Positions 34,102 to 37,212 of a stretch of 37,212 nt of DNA are shown piece by piece. Source of the DNA: a bacterium (GTDB lineage Bacteria > UBP14 > UBA6098 > B30-G16); the NCBI GenBank assembly GCA_021159335.1, contig JAGGRZ010000059.1, positions 1-37,212 of the forward strand, written 5' to 3'. Each line of letters starts with the position of its first letter. Position 1 is the stretch's first letter. The notes under the pieces are model-generated. The model did no database searches and had not been told where the DNA came from. It saw only the letters and a program-made list of their open reading frames with translations. Made by a program: the position numbers and the translations under genes.

Positions 34102-35769
34102 ATGCGCATCGCAAATGTGTTATCGCTGGCGCTTTTTTCTCTAATGCTTTTTTGGGTAACAGTAATTTTCGCTCAACCACACATAGTCTGGCAGAAATCA
34201 TTTGGTGGAAGTGATGATGATTGGGCACAATCGATTCAACAGACTGCTGATGGTGGATTCATTGTGGCGGGAATGTCCGAGTCCAATAATGGAGATATTA
34301 GTGGAAACCACGGCTATTCTGATTGTTGGATAGTGAAATTGAATTCTTCGGGTTCAATAGTCTGGCAGAAATGCCTTGGTGGAAGTAATTGGGATTGTGC
34401 GTATTCCATTCAGCAAACATTAGATGGTGGATTTATCATGGCAGGAGTGTCCTGTTCCAATGATGGTGATGTCAGCGGAAATCACGGTGGTTGTGATTGT
34501 TGGATAGTTAAGTTAGATTCTTATGGTAATATAGTCTGGCAGAAATGCCTTGGTGGAAGTTATTGGGATGGTGCATATTCTATTCAGCAAACATTAGATG
34601 GCGGTTTCATCGTGGCGGGGGTGTCTAATTCCAATGATGGCGATGTCAGTGGAAATCATGGCTATGCTGATTATTGGGTAGTGAAATTAAATTCTTCGGG
34701 TGATATAGAATGGCAAAAATGCCTTGGCGGAAGTTTTTGGGATTATGCATTATCTGTTCAGCAAACGAGCGATGGTGGATACATTGTGGCGGGGGTTTCC
34801 TGTTCCAATAATGGCGATGTAAGCGGAAATCACGGCGGTAGTGATTATTGGATAGTTAAATTAGATTCTTATGGTAGTATGGTCTGGCAGAAATGCCTTG
34901 GCGGAAGTGGCTATGACATAGCGTATTCCGTTCAACAAACCACCGATGGCGGTTTTATTGTTGCGGGATATTCCAACTCTAATGATGGCGATGTCAGCGG
35001 AAATCATGGCAGTAGTGATTATTGGGTAGCGAGGTTGAATTCTTCTGGCAACATAATCTGGCAGAAATGTCTTGGCGGGAGTGGATATGACATAGCGCAT
35101 TCCATTCAACAGACAACTGATGGTGGGTTCATTGTAACGGGATGGTCCTCCTCCAACGACGGTGATGTTATTGGACACCATCCTGGCGAATATTGGGATT
35201 ATTGTGAGTCTGACGTTCCCAACTATTATGGTATGCGTGATAGCATTTGGAATGAATATTCTGATTATTGGTTAGTAAAATTGAATTCTGCGGGTTCAAT
35301 AGTCTGGCAGAAATGCCTTGGAGGAAGTTCTTGGGATCGTGCATATTGTGTTCAACAGACCTTCGATGGTGGGTTCATAGTGGCAGGAGTATCCGAGTCC
35401 AATGATGGCGATGTAAATGTAAACTACGGGGATTATGATTATTGGTTAGTGAAATTGTCGCCTGTTGGAGTAATCGAGAATATGATTGTTCCTGAGCAGT
35501 TCGCAGTCTCAGTTTTCCCCAACCCATTCAATTCCTCGTGTGTTATAGCTGCACCTTCAGGAGCAAAAATAGAGATATATGATATAAAAGGTAATGTTGT
35601 ATTTACATCATATGTTCATCGTTCTATTTCTTGCCAAAAAAAGGTGGAACAACAAAGGATAGAGCAGTTTATCTGGACCCCAAATGAAAATATACCATCT
35701 GGGATTTACTTAGTATGTGCAAAGGTAAATGATAAAATTTCGGAAAAAAGAGTTATCTATATAAAATAA
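34102..35769 (+). CDS. Secreted seven-repeat (propeller-like) protein with sorting domain, copy 1
   Basis: 555 residues. A signal peptide ends at Ala24 (VIFA|QPH). Seven tandem repeats follow (residues 28-457), each 58 residues except the sixth, which carries a 24-residue insertion. The consensus is (I/V)WQKCLGGS, then DxAxSIQQTxDGGFIVAG, then SNDGDVSGNHG and DYWVVKLxSxG. Seven copies of this size fit a seven-bladed beta-propeller, and the Asp/Asn/Gly-rich loop could bind calcium; both points are inference. The end (about 465-555) is a type A sorting domain: FPNPFNS, IYDIKGNVV, GIYLVCAKV, KRVIYIK. It is probably a surface protein of unknown ligand. AAAGGAGG precedes the ATG. A close paralogue follows after 38 bases. 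Confidence 0.85.
   Translation: MRIANVLSLALFSLMLFWVTVIFAQPHIVWQKSFGGSDDDWAQSIQQTADGGFIVAGMSESNNGDISGNHGYSDCWIVKLNSSGSIVWQKCLGGSNWDCAYSIQQTLDGGFIMAGVSCSNDGDVSGNHGGCDCWIVKLDSYGNIVWQKCLGGSYWDGAYSIQQTLDGGFIVAGVSNSNDGDVSGNHGYADYWVVKLNSSGDIEWQKCLGGSFWDYALSVQQTSDGGYIVAGVSCSNNGDVSGNHGGSDYWIVKLDSYGSMVWQKCLGGSGYDIAYSVQQTTDGGFIVAGYSNSNDGDVSGNHGSSDYWVARLNSSGNIIWQKCLGGSGYDIAHSIQQTTDGGFIVTGWSSSNDGDVIGHHPGEYWDYCESDVPNYYGMRDSIWNEYSDYWLVKLNSAGSIVWQKCLGGSSWDRAYCVQQTFDGGFIVAGVSESNDGDVNVNYGDYDYWLVKLSPVGVIENMIVPEQFAVSVFPNPFNSSCVIAAPSGAKIEIYDIKGNVVFTSYVHRSISCQKKVEQQRIEQFIWTPNENIPSGIYLVCAKVNDKISEKRVIYIK
34183..35472 (+). repeat. 174-bp tandem repeats, seven copies, copy 1 gene
   Basis: Units begin at 34183, 34357, 34531, 34705, 34879, 35053 and 35299. 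Six are exactly 174 bases; the sixth is 246 because of a 72-base insertion. Conservation is high at the DNA level, for example in the 'TGGCAGAAATGCCTTGG' block at the start of units 2-5 and 7. Confidence 0.88.
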
Positions 35770-35807
35770 CTGTGTTAATATTTCTTAACTCGAAGAGGAG
35801 GTTCTTT

Positions 35808-37212
35808 ATGCGAATTATAAAGATAATATCGCTTACATTTGTTATTTTAATCCTTTTTTCGGGAACAGTAATTTTCGCTCAACCACACATAGTCTGGCAG
35901 AAATCACTTGGTGGGAGTAATGATGATTGGGCACAATCAATTCAAGAGACTGTTGATGGCGGATTCATTATGGCAGGATATTCTTCCTCCAATGATGGCG
36001 ATGTTAGTGGAAACCATGGCTCTGCTGACTTTTGGGTAGTAAAAATGAAATACACAGGTTCAATAGCATGGCAGAAATGTTTTGGTGGAAGCTTTTGGGA
36101 TGGAGCGTATTCCGTTCAGCAAACATTCGATGGCGGATTCATTGTCGCTGGTTGGTCAAAATCCAATGATGGTGATGTAAGCGGAAACCATGGTGGAGGT
36201 GATTATTGGATAGTAAAAATTGATTCTTCAGGCAACATAGAGTGGCAGAAATGTCTCGGTGGAAGTAGTAAGGATATTGCATATTCCATTCAACAGACTA
36301 TTGATGGCGGATACATCGTAGCAGGAAGGTCCAGATCAAATGATGGCGATGTTAGTGGAAATCATGGCTCCGACGATTATTGGGTGGTAAAATTGGATTC
36401 TTCTGGCAATATAGAGTGGCAGAAATGTCTCGGAGGAAGTCTTTGGGACCGTGCATATTCCATTCAACAGACTGCTGATGGCGGATTCATTGTTGCAGGA
36501 TGGTCAAAGTCCAATGATGGCGATGTCATTGGTAACCACGGCGGTGGTGATTGTTGGATAGTGAAATTGAAATCATCGGGTGAAATAGCTTGGCAGAAAT
36601 GTCTCGGCGGAAGTGGTTGTGACATAGCATATTCCATTCAACAAACCACCGATGGCGGTTTTATTGTAGCAGGATTGTCCCACTCTAATGATGGCGATGT
36701 AAGCGGAAATCACGGCGGTGGTGATTATTGGGTAGTAAAAATTGATTCTTTTGGCGATATAGAATGGCAAAAATGCCTTGGAGGAAGTAATTATGATGAG
36801 GCACATTTCGTTAAACAGACAATAGATGACGGTTTTATTGTCGCAGGGTATTCTAAATCCAATGATGGCGATGTCAGCGGAAACCATGGCGGAGATGACT
36901 GTTGGGTAGTGAAATTAAATTCTTCTGGTTATATAGAGTGGCAAAAGTGCCTTGGTGGAAGTAATCGTGATTGGGTATATGATATTCAGCAAACGGCAGA
37001 TGGCGGATTCATCGTGGCGGGATTATCCGAGTCCAACGATGGCGATGTCAGCGGGAATCACGGCGGGATTGATTGCTGGGTAGTTAAGTTATCGCTTACT
37101 GGGGTAAGTGAGGATATAATTGTTCCCCAGCAATTCAAATTGTCAGTTTCACCAAATCCATTCAATTCATCGTGTATAATAACTGCCCCTTCAGGAGCAA
37201 AGGTAGAAATAT
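35808..37212 (+). CDS. Secreted seven-repeat (propeller-like) protein, copy 2, cut at the window edge
   Basis: 468 codons are present and the reading frame is open at the right edge, so the 3' end is missing. The signal peptide ends at Ala24 in the same position as copy 1, and residues 20-31 are the same in both (TVIFAQPHIVWQ). Seven repeats of exactly 58 residues follow (28-433) with the same consensus and no insertion. The start of the sorting domain is visible: VPQQFKLSVSPNPFNSS. By comparison with copy 1 about 60 residues are missing. GAGGAGG sits before the ATG. It arose by tandem gene duplication; the 38-base gap makes co-transcription likely. Confidence 0.85.
   Translation, partial: MRIIKIISLTFVILILFSGTVIFAQPHIVWQKSLGGSNDDWAQSIQETVDGGFIMAGYSSSNDGDVSGNHGSADFWVVKMKYTGSIAWQKCFGGSFWDGAYSVQQTFDGGFIVAGWSKSNDGDVSGNHGGGDYWIVKIDSSGNIEWQKCLGGSSKDIAYSIQQTIDGGYIVAGRSRSNDGDVSGNHGSDDYWVVKLDSSGNIEWQKCLGGSLWDRAYSIQQTADGGFIVAGWSKSNDGDVIGNHGGGDCWIVKLKSSGEIAWQKCLGGSGCDIAYSIQQTTDGGFIVAGLSHSNDGDVSGNHGGGDYWVVKIDSFGDIEWQKCLGGSNYDEAHFVKQTIDDGFIVAGYSKSNDGDVSGNHGGDDCWVVKLNSSGYIEWQKCLGGSNRDWVYDIQQTADGGFIVAGLSESNDGDVSGNHGGIDCWVVKLSLTGVSEDIIVPQQFKLSVSPNPFNSSCIITAPSGAKVEI
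35889..37106 (+). repeat. 174-bp tandem repeats, seven copies, copy 2 gene
   Basis: Units begin at 35889, 36063, 36237, 36411, 36585, 36759 and 36933, all exactly 174 bases. They are in phase with the codons and align with the units of copy 1, whose first unit starts 1706 bases upstream. Confidence 0.9.

Noticed and set aside
36573-36887. Minus-strand frames across the propeller repeats (also 34861-35181)
   Set aside because: They recur with the repeat period, antisense to the repeat units; an artefact of repeated DNA.
34183-37106. Regular direct repeats as a CRISPR or satellite array
   Set aside because: The period is 174 bases, a multiple of three, with codon-level conservation across the whole unit and no unique spacers. 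They are protein repeats.

Overview
The window looks like part of the chromosome of an uncultured or little-studied anaerobic, Gram-negative (diderm) bacterium of the wider Fibrobacteres-Chlorobi-Bacteroidetes (FCB) radiation. I cannot name the phylum. Evidence for two membranes: lptB and lptC, lipoproteins, and a PorV/PorQ-like outer-membrane barrel. Evidence for FCB affinity: several secreted proteins end in (or, for the cut-off last gene, run into) type IX-style sorting domains with the 'PNPFN' motif. Evidence for anaerobic metabolism: a 2-oxoglutarate:ferredoxin-type oxidoreductase (korDABC order), a phosphofructokinase with pyrophosphate-type active-site residues, and L-aspartate oxidase. 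G+C is moderate, the short gaps are A+T-rich, and coding density is very high: the longest non-coding gap is under 200 bases. I found no rRNA, tRNA, CRISPR array, transposase, integrase or prophage.

Layout. 39-3329 (+): a large secreted fibre-like protein with tandem 15-residue repeats. 3372-8899 (-): ECF-type S component, MacB/FtsX-type permease, then nadB, an M29-like peptidase and phosphofructokinase. 8976-13666 (-): an overlapping envelope operon, read as GATase-like exported protein, lptC, lptB, PorV-like barrel, NtrC-type sigma-54 activator. 13813-17702 (+): a cohesin-like lipoprotein and a very large secreted protein with von Willebrand A, cohesin-like, dockerin-like and sorting domains, closed by a hairpin terminator. 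17837-22515 (+): acpP, fabF, rnc, a GT39-type glycosyltransferase fused to TPRs, and an isolated rpmH (L34). 22520-25222 (-): serS and cysS. 25338-25889 (+): mntP-like exporter. 25895-28890 (-): korDABC. 28996-33913 (+): an overlapping cassette of APC permease-EIIA fusion, NSS sodium symporter, a 30-residue MetS-like subunit and a hybrid histidine kinase. 34102 to the right edge (+): two tandem paralogues of secreted seven-repeat proteins; the second is cut by the window edge.

How the parts relate. Two themes stand out. One is surface display: fibre, cohesin/dockerin pair and paired propellers, with lptBC and the PorV-like barrel as plausible export parts. The other is nutrient uptake with built-in sensing: the APC-EIIA/NSS/MetS/kinase cassette, which is the best candidate here for a coherent little-described system. 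The rest is housekeeping: NAD synthesis, glycolysis, fatty-acid synthesis, RNA processing, tRNA charging. Function calls rest on motifs read by eye; no database search was run.
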